A stretch of 64,000 nucleotides of DNA from JAIVJZ01 sp035645695 (GCA_035645695.1 DASQMC010000070.1:1-64000); one strand, 5' to 3'. Shown: positions 44,315 to 55,128, counted from the first letter of the stretch. Program-made: numbers and translations. The notes: a model not told the origin generated them from the letters alone.

Positions 44315-44384
44315 GGCGCGCCCGCGCGCGCTCGACTACAAGCTGACGTGAACGATCCGGTGGTCTTACGTTTAACGCTTCAAG

Positions 44385-45818
44385 ATGAATAGCTCCCGTC
44401 TCAAAAAACAACTCGCCCTTCCCCTCGTCGCGACCGCGGTGCTTGCCGTCCTGCTCTATCTCGTCCTGCCCTCATTCGCGCCGCCCTCGCCCGACGGCGG
44501 AGACTTGAGGGCGAGCGCGCCCGGTTTTTACCGGGTACAACTGCTCACGAAGATCGCCCTGTGGCTCGGCATCATGTTCGTGGGCGTGCGGCTCGCCGGG
44601 GCATTCCTCTTCGACTTCATTTTCCGCATGCGCAAAGGCCGCGAAGCGCCGAGCCTCATCCGGGATCTCTTCTCCATCGTCGCCTACATAGTGGTCGTCG
44701 CCTTCATCCTGAAACACTTCTTCGACCTGTCGCTCGGCGCGCTCCTGTCGGGGTCTGCGCTGCTCGGCATCATCCTCGGCCTCGCGCTGCAAGATACGCT
44801 CGGCAACCTCTTTTCCGGCATCTCGCTCCACGCCGACAAGCCCTTCGAGGTCGGCGACGTGATCACGGTCGGCCAGTGGAAGGGCGTCGTCGAGAGCGTG
44901 ACGTGGCGCGCGGCGAAGATCAGAACGTTCACCAATCATGTCGTCCTCCTCAGCAACAGCCAGATCGCCAAAGAGGCCATCGAGGTCTGCCCGCGCGACA
45001 ACCCGAACGCGCGCCTCGTCTTCTTCAACGCGCTCTACTCTCACTCGCCCGAACACGTTATGCGCGTCGTGCGCGAAGCCATCCGCGAGACGCAGAACGT
45101 GCGCCGCCAGCCCACGCCCATCGTCCGTATGCGCAACCTCGCCGACTTCGCCGTGGACTACGAGATCAAGTACTGGCTGGAAGATTACACCCGTTTCAAC
45201 GACACGGACGCGCTCTTGCGCCAGCGCGTCTGGTATGCCTTCAAACGCGCCGGGCTGAATTTTGCCTACCCGACGCAGACGCTCTACATAGAGCGCGCCA
45301 AATCCGCCGCCGGCCCGGCGGCCGATACCGAGACGCTCGCCGGACGCCTCTCCGCCACGGACATCTTCGCCCCGCTCAACGCAGACGAGCTTTCGCAACT
45401 CGTCTGCGCCTCCCGCAGCCACACCTACGCGCCCGGCGAAGTTATCATCCGCGCGGGCGACAAAGGGGATTCCATGTTCGTCGTGCATCACGGCAACGTC
45501 GCCGTGCAGGTCAGCGACAACGGTCAGCCGCGCACCGTCGCCACGCTCGGCGAAGGCGACTTTTTCGGCGAGATGGCGCTTTTTACGGGCGAACCGCGCT
45601 CGGCGCACGTGGTCGCCGCACAAGAGACCGAAGTGCTCGAAATCGGCCACGAAGCGATGAAATTAGTCTTCGATTCCAACCCGCAGTTAGCCGAAACGCT
45701 CGGCCAGACCATCGCCCACCGCCGCGCGGGTCTCACAGCCCACGCCGAAATCGAAGACGAAGAGAAAGTATCGGCGGGCCTCATCACCTCCATTAAACGA
45801 TTCTTTAGATTAGACTAA
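44385..45818 (+). CDS. MscS-type channel with C-terminal cyclic-nucleotide-binding domain
   Basis: A 477-residue inner-membrane protein. Four hydrophobic helices (about residues 10-30, 55-80, 92-112 and the pore helix LGALLSGSALLGIILGLALQDTLGNLFSG) and the MscS beta domain (FEVGDVITVGQWKGVVESV) are followed by a CNB domain at about 325-445 with the phosphate-binding cassette FFGEMALFTGEPRSAHV. Proteins of this kind are cyclic-nucleotide-gated MscS relatives, mostly weak or non-mechanosensitive. No adenylate cyclase is in the window. Confidence 0.92.
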   Translation: MNSSRLKKQLALPLVATAVLAVLLYLVLPSFAPPSPDGGDLRASAPGFYRVQLLTKIALWLGIMFVGVRLAGAFLFDFIFRMRKGREAPSLIRDLFSIVAYIVVVAFILKHFFDLSLGALLSGSALLGIILGLALQDTLGNLFSGISLHADKPFEVGDVITVGQWKGVVESVTWRAAKIRTFTNHVVLLSNSQIAKEAIEVCPRDNPNARLVFFNALYSHSPEHVMRVVREAIRETQNVRRQPTPIVRMRNLADFAVDYEIKYWLEDYTRFNDTDALLRQRVWYAFKRAGLNFAYPTQTLYIERAKSAAGPAADTETLAGRLSATDIFAPLNADELSQLVCASRSHTYAPGEVIIRAGDKGDSMFVVHHGNVAVQVSDNGQPRTVATLGEGDFFGEMALFTGEPRSAHVVAAQETEVLEIGHEAMKLVFDSNPQLAETLGQTIAHRRAGLTAHAEIEDEEKVSAGLITSIKRFFRLD

Positions 45819-45846
45819 GCGGGGTTCGCGCGCCCGCTCGCCCCTC

Positions 45847-45881
45847 TTCTCCGGCGACTCGCCGGGGAGTGAAAATTTTTT
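45847..45881 (+). terminator. intrinsic terminator of the MscS-CNB gene
   Basis: A GC-rich stem CCGGCG-act-CGCCGG (45851-45865), extended by a few weaker pairs, is followed by a run of six T (45876-45881). Confidence 0.75.
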
Positions 45882-45892
45882 GCATCAGATAC

Positions 45893-45921
45893 TTGACAAG
45901 AAGAGACTCAGATATTATTAT
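45893..45921 (+). promoter_or_regulatory. near-consensus sigma70 promoter of the hsp20/clpB region
   Basis: TTGACA (45893-45898), 17-bp spacer, TATTAT (45916-45921): the best promoter seen in the window. Transcription would start near 45928, leaving a leader of about 100 nt before the hsp20 ATG. No CIRCE element or sigma32-type box was seen, so heat control, if any, could act in this leader (inference). Confidence 0.7.
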
Positions 45922-46027
45922 TTCGTCACGCTCAACGATGAACGGCGCGCAAACAGGGCGCGCGGGATAGTTCGGTTGAGCGAGCGGTAAATAACGCTTT
46001 TCTTGAGTAAAGAGGAGGAAATACGTC

Positions 46028-46561
46028 ATGTCTATCACACGTTACGACCCGTTCCGCGACCTGCGGATGCTGCAAGACGAAGTGAATCGCCTGTTTTCGA
46101 GCAATTTGTCCCGTTCCTTCGGCGACGAGGGGATCGCGCGCGGTGCCTGGGCGCCGACCGTGGACATCTACGAGAACAAGGATCAAATCGTGCTCGAAGC
46201 CGAGCTGCCGGGCATGAACCGTGAGGACTTCGAACTCTCCATCGAGAACAACGTGCTCACGCTGCGCGGCGAGCGTCGCTTTGAAAAGCGCGACGAATCG
46301 GACAACTATCATCGCGTCGAACGCTCCTACGGCTCGTTTACGCGCTCCTTCACGCTGCCGCAGACGGTTTCGTCCGAGAACGTGGTGGCCGAATACAAGA
46401 ACGGCGTGCTGCGCGTCGTGCTGCAAAAGCGCGAAGAGGTGAAGGCGCGTCGCATCGAGATCGCGGGCGAGGGCGCGTCCACGCCGAAGACCATCGAGGC
46501 GAAGGCCGAAGCGTCCGGCACGGCGGAGAGCAAAAGTAAAACGGCGACCGCCGGGAAGTAA
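46028..46561 (+). CDS. small heat-shock protein (Hsp20/alpha-crystallin)
   Basis: A 177-residue holdase. The start MSITRYDPFRDLRMLQDEV is typical of class-A bacterial sHSPs; AGGAGG stands 9 nt before ATG 46028. The alpha-crystallin domain covers about 38-140 (WAPTVDIYENKDQIVLEAEL, LPGMNREDFELSIENNVLTL, YGSFTRSFTLPQTV, ENVVAEYKNGVLRVVL). The C-terminal tail is rich in Lys, Ala, Ser and Glu. It prevents aggregation of unfolded proteins, handing them to ClpB/DnaK. clpB follows after a terminator hairpin. Confidence 0.95.
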   Translation: MSITRYDPFRDLRMLQDEVNRLFSSNLSRSFGDEGIARGAWAPTVDIYENKDQIVLEAELPGMNREDFELSIENNVLTLRGERRFEKRDESDNYHRVERSYGSFTRSFTLPQTVSSENVVAEYKNGVLRVVLQKREEVKARRIEIAGEGASTPKTIEAKAEASGTAESKSKTATAGK

Positions 46562-46586
46562 GAAAGACAGGTCTGAAGCTATAGAC

Positions 46587-46627
46587 GCGCGGAACGATGA
46601 GCGGTGAACTCATTCATCGTTCCGCGC
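46587..46627 (+). terminator. terminator hairpin between hsp20 and clpB
   Basis: Perfect 14-bp stem (46587-46600 with 46614-46627) and T run (tttttg). The stem contains one aacgatga unit, the word of the 19046 and 49258 arrays, so this may be a minimal array of that family. Confidence 0.75.
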
Positions 46628-46655
46628 TTTTTGCCGGTTAAGGTTACAAGAAATT

Positions 46656-49253
46656 ATGCGTTTAGAACGTTTCACACTGCGCGGGCAGGAAGCCATCCAG
46701 ACGGCCATCGAAGGAGCCGAGCGCAATCAGCACCAACAGGTCGAGCCGGAGCACCTGCTCGTCGCCATGCTCGAACAGCCCGAAGGCATCGTGCGCCCGC
46801 TCGTCGGCAAACTCGGCGCGAATTTGCAGGTCGTCTTAAACGATGCCAACGCCGCCATCAATCGCCTGCCGAAGGTGCAGGGCGGGCAGCAGTATTTCAG
46901 CCCGCGCCTGACGCAAATTTTCACGGCCGCGCAGAAGCATGCCGAGGGGATGGGGGACGAATACATCTCCACGGAACACCTGCTGCTCGCCATCGTCGAA
47001 GAAAAGGACGGCGCGGCGGGGCGCATTTTGCGCCAGCACGGCGTCAACCGCGAAGACCTCACGAAGGTCGTCGGCGAGATGCGCGGCGATTCGCGCATCA
47101 CGGATCAGAACGCGGAGGCCAACTATCAAGCCCTCTCGAAATACGCGAAAGACCTGACCGACCTCGCCCGGCAGGGCAAACTCGACCCCGTCATCGGCCG
47201 CGACGACGAGATACGCCGCACGATTCAAGTGCTCTCGCGCCGCACGAAAAATAACCCTGTCCTGATCGGCGAACCGGGCGTCGGCAAGACGGCCATCGTC
47301 GAAGGACTGGCGCAGCGAATCATTTCCGGCGACGTGCCGGAGACTTTGCGCAACAAGCGTCTCGTCGGCCTCGACCTCGGCTCGATGCTCGCGGGCGCGA
47401 AGTACAGGGGCGAGTTTGAAGATCGACTGAAGGCTGTCTTGAAGGAGATCGAAAACGCGAAGGGGCAGATCGTCCTCTTCATAGACGAACTGCACACGCT
47501 TGTCGGGGCGGGCGCGGCCGAGGGCGCGATTGACGCGTCGAACATGTTGAAACCGGCGCTTGCTCGCGGCGAGTTGCGCTGTGTCGGCGCGACGACGCTG
47601 AACGAGTACAAGAAGCACATCGAAAAAGACGCCGCGCTCGAACGCCGTTTCCAGCAGGTTTACGTCGGCGAGCCGACCGTGGAAGACACGATTGCCATAC
47701 TGCGCGGCCTGAAAGAGCGTTACGAAGTTCACCACGGCGTGCGGATCAAGGATTCTGCCATCGTCGCGGCGGCCACGCTCTCGAACCGTTACATCACGGA
47801 TCGCTTCCTGCCCGACAAGGCCATCGACCTGATCGACGAATCGGCCTCGCGTCTGCGCATCGAGATCGACAGCCTGCCCGTCGAGATCGACGAGTTGGAG
47901 CGCGAGACGACGGGTTTGGAGATCGAGAAACAGGCTTTACAGCGCGAGACGGACGAGCGCTCGCAGGCGCGCCTCGGTGAGATCGAAGTCAAGATCGCGG
48001 ATTTGCGCGAGCGCGCTTCGGGGATGAAGGCGCAGTGGCGTTCGGAGAAAGACATCATCGAGCGCATCCGCAAAGCCAAGGAAGACCTCGAACAGGTCAA
48101 GGTGCAGGCCGAACAGTACGAACGCGCGGGCGACTACGGCAAGGTCGCCGAACTCCGTTACGGGACGGCGGTCGAACTGCAAAAGCAACTCGCCGAAGAG
48201 CACGCCAAGCTCGCGGAGATACAGAAGGAGGGCGTCTATCTCAAGGAAGAGGTTGACGAGGAAGACATCGCGCTCGTCGTGGCGAAGTGGACGGGCGTCC
48301 CCGTCGCGAAGATGCTCGAAGGCGAGATGCAGAAACTCGTGACGATGGAGGAACGCCTGCGCCTGCGCGTCATCGGGCAGGACGAGGCTTTGACGGCGGT
48401 CGCCGACGCCGTGCGCCGCGCGCGCGCCGGGCTGCAAGACCCGAACCGCCCCGTCGGCTCCTTCATCTTCCTGGGGCCCACGGGCGTCGGCAAGACGGAG
48501 ACGGCGCGCGCGCTCGCAGAGTTTCTCTTCGACGACGAACGCTCCATGATCCGTCTCGACATGAGCGAGTACATGGAGAAGCACGCCGTGGCGCGCATGA
48601 TCGGCGCGCCGCCCGGCTACGTCGGCTATGAGGAGGGCGGGCAGTTGACCGAAGCCGTCAGGCGCAGACCTTACTCGGTCGTGCTTTTCGACGAGATCGA
48701 GAAGGCGCACCCGGACGTGTTCAACGTGCTCCTGCAAATACTCGACGACGGTCGTTTGACCGACTCGAAAGGGCGCACGGTTGATTTCAAGAACACGGTC
48801 TTGATCATGACCTCGAACCTCGGGAGCCGAGAGATACAGGCGGCGGGCGGCGACGAGCGGCAGGTGCGCGAGTCGGTCTTGGAGCAACTGCGCGGCCACT
48901 TCAAACCGGAGTTTCTCAACCGCATCGACGACGTGGTGATCTTCCACCAGCTCTCGCGCGCCGAGATCGTCCAGATCATCGAGGTACAACTCGAACGCCT
49001 GCGGCACATGCTGCAAGAGCGCAACATCACGCTCGCCCTGGACGATTCCGCTCGCGAACTGCTGGCGCGCGAGGGCTACGATCCGATGTACGGCGCGCGG
49101 CCTCTGAAACGCGCCATCCAGACGTTGATCCAAAATCCGCTGGCCTCGAAACTCCTGCGCGGCGAGATCGCGCCCGGCCAGACTATCCGCGTCTCCGCCG
49201 ACGGCGACGCGCTGAAATTCGCGACCGCATCGGCGGCGACGACGGCAGCATGA
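46656..49253 (+). CDS. clpB: ATP-dependent disaggregase ClpB
   Basis: An 865-residue AAA+ disaggregase of standard ClpB length. The N domain (1-145; MRLERFTLRGQEAIQTA) binds substrate. AAA1 has Walker A GEPGVGKTA (about 204) and Walker B LFIDELHTLVG. The coiled-coil M domain covers about 400-530 (LEIEKQALQRETDERSQ, YGKVAELRYG), which marks ClpB and the DnaK interaction. AAA2 has GPTGVGKTE (about 607) and MIRLDMSEYMEKHAV. It resolubilises aggregates together with Hsp20 and DnaK. No strong Shine-Dalgarno. Confidence 0.97.
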   Translation: MRLERFTLRGQEAIQTAIEGAERNQHQQVEPEHLLVAMLEQPEGIVRPLVGKLGANLQVVLNDANAAINRLPKVQGGQQYFSPRLTQIFTAAQKHAEGMGDEYISTEHLLLAIVEEKDGAAGRILRQHGVNREDLTKVVGEMRGDSRITDQNAEANYQALSKYAKDLTDLARQGKLDPVIGRDDEIRRTIQVLSRRTKNNPVLIGEPGVGKTAIVEGLAQRIISGDVPETLRNKRLVGLDLGSMLAGAKYRGEFEDRLKAVLKEIENAKGQIVLFIDELHTLVGAGAAEGAIDASNMLKPALARGELRCVGATTLNEYKKHIEKDAALERRFQQVYVGEPTVEDTIAILRGLKERYEVHHGVRIKDSAIVAAATLSNRYITDRFLPDKAIDLIDESASRLRIEIDSLPVEIDELERETTGLEIEKQALQRETDERSQARLGEIEVKIADLRERASGMKAQWRSEKDIIERIRKAKEDLEQVKVQAEQYERAGDYGKVAELRYGTAVELQKQLAEEHAKLAEIQKEGVYLKEEVDEEDIALVVAKWTGVPVAKMLEGEMQKLVTMEERLRLRVIGQDEALTAVADAVRRARAGLQDPNRPVGSFIFLGPTGVGKTETARALAEFLFDDERSMIRLDMSEYMEKHAVARMIGAPPGYVGYEEGGQLTEAVRRRPYSVVLFDEIEKAHPDVFNVLLQILDDGRLTDSKGRTVDFKNTVLIMTSNLGSREIQAAGGDERQVRESVLEQLRGHFKPEFLNRIDDVVIFHQLSRAEIVQIIEVQLERLRHMLQERNITLALDDSARELLAREGYDPMYGARPLKRAIQTLIQNPLASKLLRGEIAPGQTIRVSADGDALKFATASAATTAA

Positions 49254-49257
49254 GGAG

Positions 49258-49340
49258 AAACGATGAAGTAGGAACGATGAACGATGAACTGAAAACGACT
49301 CGTCTTTACTTCATCGTTCATCGTTCCTACTTCATCGTTT
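49258..49340. repeat. heptad palindromic array (word aacgatg), cognate of 19046-19130
   Basis: Perfect 31-bp arms 49258-49288 and 49310-49340. The first 36 nt are identical to the array at 19046, and the right arm shares gttcatcgttcctacttcat. It follows the clpB stop; the second hsp20 starts at 49363 with CCGGAGG upstream. Confidence 0.93.
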
Positions 49341-49362
49341 AATAAACCGGAGGTTTTTTCTG

Positions 49363-49824
49363 ATGGGACATAAGTGGGACGAGTGGCGTGATTATGTGAC
49401 GTTGCAGGAGCGCATGAATCGCATGTTCGAGGATACGGCGCGGCGACACGATCATTTGAACGACGAGCGGGAGGCCGAGCTTGAGCGCGCAGACTGGACG
49501 CCGGCTTCCGACGTTTATGAGAACGAGACGGAGTTCGTCATCGCGATTGATTTGCCGGGGATCGAGCGAAACGCGCTCGAAGTGAGCCTGGACGAGAATC
49601 GTTTGACGGTGCGCGGCGAACGCGTGGCCGAGGACAACGGGACGCGGCGCGGCAGCGGGGGCAGAGGCCGCCCGTTCGGGCGTTTCCTGAGTCGTTTCGG
49701 GCCATTGCCGCCGACGGTTGATCGGAACAATATCGCGGCCGATTACAGTGACGGCGTCCTCAGCCTGCGTCTGCCCAAGCGCACGGAACAGAAATCGGGA
49801 CGCGTGACGATAGCGGTTTCGTAA
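49363..49824 (+). CDS. small heat-shock protein (Hsp20), second copy
   Basis: A 153-residue sHSP starting MGHKWDEWRDYVTLQERMN with GGAGG upstream. The alpha-crystallin domain covers about 45-150 (WTPASDVYENETEFVIAIDL, PGIERNALEVSLDENRLTV, FGPLPPTVDRNNI, YSDGVLSLRLPKR), with an Arg/Gly-rich insertion RRGSGGRGRPFGRF where the usual segment is YGxFxRxFxLP. It differs strongly from the copy at 46028, so they may form different oligomers. Confidence 0.93.
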   Translation: MGHKWDEWRDYVTLQERMNRMFEDTARRHDHLNDEREAELERADWTPASDVYENETEFVIAIDLPGIERNALEVSLDENRLTVRGERVAEDNGTRRGSGGRGRPFGRFLSRFGPLPPTVDRNNIAADYSDGVLSLRLPKRTEQKSGRVTIAVS

Positions 49825-49896
49825 ATCGTGGATCGGGAATCGTCGATAGATTGAAACCCCGGTTTCTCTATTCACGGTTTACGATTTACTATTCAC
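49821..49896. repeat. degenerate heptad palindromic array (gtgaatc family)
   Basis: Left gtaaatc-gtggatc-gggaatc-gtcgatag and right ctattcac-ggtttac-gatttac pair imperfectly. The loop attgaaaccccggtttct is close to the loop at 35054-35070, so the two are cognate. It begins in the hsp20 stop codon. Confidence 0.85.
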
Positions 49897-49937
49897 TCAC
49901 TATGGTATCTTTTCGCAGGGAGAAAAAGAGAAGCAAT

Positions 49938-50615
49938 ATGGGAGAGAGAACGGCGGCTGAAGAGGCGCGCGCCGCGGGAGAGGGTGCGACCGGCACACCG
50001 GCGGCCGAGGGCGTCCGTGTGACGGACAGGCGGCGCGTCACTCTCGACGATTCGGAGGAAGGCGTGCGCGTGGAGGACACAGGCGAAGCGTCGAATTTGA
50101 AACCGAAGTACGTGGAAGAACTGGAGGCGCGCACACGCGCCGCCGAGGGCGTGGCGAAGGACGTGCAGGCGCGCTTTGAACAGGTGCGCGCCGAACTCAA
50201 ACGCGAGACGGACGAGGTCAGGCAACGCCTCGCGCGCACGGCCGACGAACGCGCGGCGCGCGAGAAGGCGGCCTTCGTCGGCGTGCTGCTGCCCGTGATG
50301 GAGAACTTGCGCCGCGCGATGGAGGCGGCCGAGGGCGGCGGCTCACTCGATGCACTGCTCGAAGGCTTGCGCGGAACGCTCAGCGGTTTCGAGAGCGCGC
50401 TTGCGTCGGGCGGCGTCGAAGCGATCACGGCCACGGGCGAGCAGTTCGACCCGGAGTTGCACGAAGCGGTTGACGTGACCGAGGTCGAACCGGAGCGCGA
50501 CGGTGTGGTGACGGCCGAATACAGCCGGGGCTATCGCATGGGCGGCCAACTGCTCAGACCCGCGCGCGTGCAGGTCGGGCGCGCGACGGCCACGGGACAG
50601 GCGGCGACGGAATAA
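49938..50615 (+). CDS. grpE: nucleotide exchange factor GrpE
   Basis: A 225-residue GrpE from ATG 49938 (MGERTAAEEARAAGE); an ATG at 49902 would add 12 residues. The N-terminal 65 residues are acidic and disordered, followed by a long coiled coil (about 70-120, LEARTRAAEGVAKDVQ, RETDEVRQRLARTADE) and the beta-wing domain (FDPELHEAVDVTEVEPE, RGYRMGGQLLRPARVQV). GrpE releases ADP from DnaK. DnaK and DnaJ are not adjacent; groEL follows instead. Confidence 0.93.
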   Translation: MGERTAAEEARAAGEGATGTPAAEGVRVTDRRRVTLDDSEEGVRVEDTGEASNLKPKYVEELEARTRAAEGVAKDVQARFEQVRAELKRETDEVRQRLARTADERAAREKAAFVGVLLPVMENLRRAMEAAEGGGSLDALLEGLRGTLSGFESALASGGVEAITATGEQFDPELHEAVDVTEVEPERDGVVTAEYSRGYRMGGQLLRPARVQVGRATATGQAATE

Positions 50616-50619
50616 AGGT

Positions 50620-50741
50620 TTGTCAGTTGTCCGCTGTCAGTTGTCCGTTGTTTGTGGCTCTGTAAGCGACGGCCTCAAGATGAAAGTTCGAGCTTGGGTA
50701 AAAGTAAAACAACTGACGACGGACAACTGACGACGGACAAT
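50620..50741. repeat. heptad palindromic array (words tgtcagt / tgtccgt)
   Basis: Left tgtcagt-tgtccgc-tgtcagt-tgtccgt and right acaactg-acgacgg-acaactg-acgacgg are inverted copies around a 53-nt non-repeat loop. GAGGAG of groEL follows it, so here the Shine-Dalgarno is outside the array. Confidence 0.9.
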
Positions 50742-50763
50742 TTTATCGAGGAGAACAAACGAA

Positions 50764-52398
50764 GTGGCGGCAAAAGATTTGAAGTTTAACGAAGAGGCGC
50801 GCGCGGCGATGTTGAAGGGCGTGAACACGCTGGCGAACGCGGTGCGCGTGACGCTGGGGCCGAAGGGTCGCAACGTCGTGCTCGGCAAAAAGTTCGGTTC
50901 GCCCGTGATCACGAAAGACGGCGTGACCGTGGCGAAGGAGATCGATCTCGCCGATAGCTACGAGAACATCGGCGCGCAGATGGTGCGCGAGGTGGCGTCG
51001 CGCACGAACGACACGGCCGGCGACGGCACGACGACGGCGACCGTGCTCGCGCAGGCCATCTTCCGCGAGGGCGTCAGGAACGTCGCGGCGGGCGCGAACC
51101 CGATGGCGTTGCAGCGCGGCATCCAGCAGGCGACGGCGGCGGCGGTGGCCGATCTTGAGCGGCAGTCGAAGAAGATCAGGGGCAAGGACGAATTAGCCAG
51201 CGTCGCTTCCGTCTCGGCCAATAACGACCGCGAGATCGGCGAGTTGATCGCTGAGGCGATGGACAAGGTCGGGAAAGACGGCGTGGTCACGGTTGAAGAA
51301 TCGCGCACGCTCGAAACCGAGCTGGACATCGTCGAGGGCATGCAGTTCGACCGGGGGTATCTGTCGCCCTACTTCGTCACCAATCAGGATCGCATGGAGG
51401 CCGTGCTCGAAGACCCGCTCATACTCATTCACGAAAAGAAGATCGCGGCGATGCGCGAGCTGTTGCCCGTCCTTGAACAGGCGGCGAGCCAGGGTCGCCC
51501 GCTCCTCGTCATCTCGGAAGACATCGAAGGCGATGCGCTGCCCACGCTCGTCGTCAACAAACTGCGCGGCACGATCAAAGTGTGCGCCGTCAAAGCTCCG
51601 GCCTTCGGCGACCGGCGCAAAGCCATCCTCGAAGACATCGCGGCCTTGACGGGCGGGCGCGTCATCACGGAAGACCTCGGCGTTAAACTGGAGAACGTGA
51701 CCATGGACGACCTCGGCACGGCCAAGCGCGTGATCGTCGATAAAGACAACACGACGATTGTGGAAGGGGCGGGCGCGGCCAAAGACATACAGGGTCGTGT
51801 CGGCACGATCCGTCGTCAAATCGAGGACAGCACGTCCGATTACGACCGCGAGAAATTGCAGGAGCGGCTGGCGAAACTCGCCGGGGGCGTGGCGGTGATT
51901 CGCGTCGGCGCTTCGACCGAGACGGAGATGAAAGAGAAGAAGATGCGCGTGGACGACGCCGTGAACGCGACGCGCGCGGCCGCGCAGGAGGGCATCGTCC
52001 CCGGCGGCGGCATCGCCCTGCTGCGCTCCGCTCGCGCGCTCGACAAGTTGGAACTCAAAGACGAGGACGAGCAGACGGGCGTGCGCATACTTCGCCGCGC
52101 GCTCGAAGAGCCCCTGCGACGCATCGCCGAGAACGCCGGAGTGGAGGGCGCGATCGTCATCGGCAGAGTCGAAGAGTCGAAGGGCAAACAGGGCTACAAC
52201 GCGGCCACGGGGAAATACGAAGACCTCGTCGCCGCAGGCATCATCGACCCGACGAAAGTCGTGCGCACGGCGTTGCAAAACGCCTCGTCGGTCGCCGCGC
52301 TGCTGTTAACCACCGGGGCGGCCATCACGGACGCGCCCGAACCCAAGAAGTCGGCCGCGCCGCCGATGGGGGGCGGGGAAGACTACGGCGATTATTAA
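50764..52398 (+). CDS. groEL: chaperonin GroEL
   Basis: A 544-residue 60-kDa chaperonin from GTG 50764 (MAAKDLKFNEEARAAML) with GAGGAG upstream. Conserved ATP-site segments: VTLGPKGRNVVLGK, KDGVTVAKEI, NDTAGDGTTTATVLA, and GIVPGGGIALLR near the end. The C-terminus PPMGGGEDYGDY lacks the usual GGM repeats. groES is not next to it, so this may be a second, separately regulated copy or the groES gene is elsewhere. There is no CIRCE inverted repeat upstream. Confidence 0.97.
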   Translation: MAAKDLKFNEEARAAMLKGVNTLANAVRVTLGPKGRNVVLGKKFGSPVITKDGVTVAKEIDLADSYENIGAQMVREVASRTNDTAGDGTTTATVLAQAIFREGVRNVAAGANPMALQRGIQQATAAAVADLERQSKKIRGKDELASVASVSANNDREIGELIAEAMDKVGKDGVVTVEESRTLETELDIVEGMQFDRGYLSPYFVTNQDRMEAVLEDPLILIHEKKIAAMRELLPVLEQAASQGRPLLVISEDIEGDALPTLVVNKLRGTIKVCAVKAPAFGDRRKAILEDIAALTGGRVITEDLGVKLENVTMDDLGTAKRVIVDKDNTTIVEGAGAAKDIQGRVGTIRRQIEDSTSDYDREKLQERLAKLAGGVAVIRVGASTETEMKEKKMRVDDAVNATRAAAQEGIVPGGGIALLRSARALDKLELKDEDEQTGVRILRRALEEPLRRIAENAGVEGAIVIGRVEESKGKQGYNAATGKYEDLVAAGIIDPTKVVRTALQNASSVAALLLTTGAAITDAPEPKKSAAPPMGGGEDYGDY

Positions 52399-52722
52399 AA
52401 ACGTGCGAAAGCAAAAGCGAGAAGGCAGAAGTGAGGAACGACACAGTTTCTACACTTCTGCCTTCTTACTTTTACAGTTTCCCCACATCGTATGGCAGGA
52501 TAATTGCTATCTTAAGTGTGCTATGCTCGAGTCGTCCCGAAACGCAACGGGACACGGGCGCATGGCATCTAAAATCAGCCGCCGAAAGCGGGGAGAAACG
52601 GTCTTTATTTTCTCCGCGAAGAACCGAACGGATCGTCGCAGGCGTAATTATTCGGGCGGAAGCTGACGACCGGCAACCTCGCGACCCGCAGCGGGCGCGA
52701 CCACCAAGATTGAAGGAATACA
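52399..52722. other. 324-bp intergenic region before the Clp ATPase gene
   Basis: It contains the hairpin at 52414-52472 (likely groEL terminator), an AT-richer stretch with an extended -10-like TGCTATGCT (52519-52527) lacking a good -35, a second weak stem with arms near GGAGAAA and TTTCTCC, and AAGGA before the clp ATG. No coding signal is convincing. Confidence 0.5.
52414..52472. terminator. 20-bp hairpin after groEL
   Basis: Arms 52414-52433 and 52453-52472 (agaaggcagaagtg with cacttctgccttct, one mismatch) and a 19-nt loop. It is not clearly heptad-periodic and has only a short T run. Confidence 0.65.
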
Positions 52723-55002
<2,280 letters not shown>

Positions 55003-55055
55003 GCCACGCGCTCTTTAACCGGGCGAGCGCTCCCGCGTGCGCCCCTTTTGAACCG

Positions 55056-55099
55056 GAGGGTTTCAGCTTTCTAGAATTTATAGATAAGCTGAAACCCTC
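55056..55099 (+). terminator. intrinsic terminator of the Clp ATPase gene
   Basis: Perfect 14-bp stem (55056-55069 with 55086-55099), 16-nt AT-rich loop, followed by TTTCGCTT. Confidence 0.75.
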
Positions 55100-55128
55100 T
55101 TTCGCTTGAGAAACACTTGTCAGACTTT

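Noticed and set aside
14877..49340. Heptad palindromes as ordinary Rho-independent terminators only
   Set aside because: Most lack a T tract, have long loops, sit in co-directional operon-like junctions and end at the next start codon. Some hairpins without heptads (46587, 55056, 45847) do look like terminators and are listed as such.
19046..49340. MITEs or insertion-sequence remnants
   Set aside because: No target-site duplications, no transposase fragments, and the words differ between most sites; mobility of some cognate pairs remains open.
691..50741. CRISPR arrays
   Set aside because: The repeats are 7-nt words without unique spacers of constant length, mostly palindromic as a whole, and no cas genes are present.
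50616..50763. CIRCE operator before groEL
   Set aside because: The TTAGCACTC/GAGTGCTAA inverted repeat is absent; the inverted repeat there is a heptad array.
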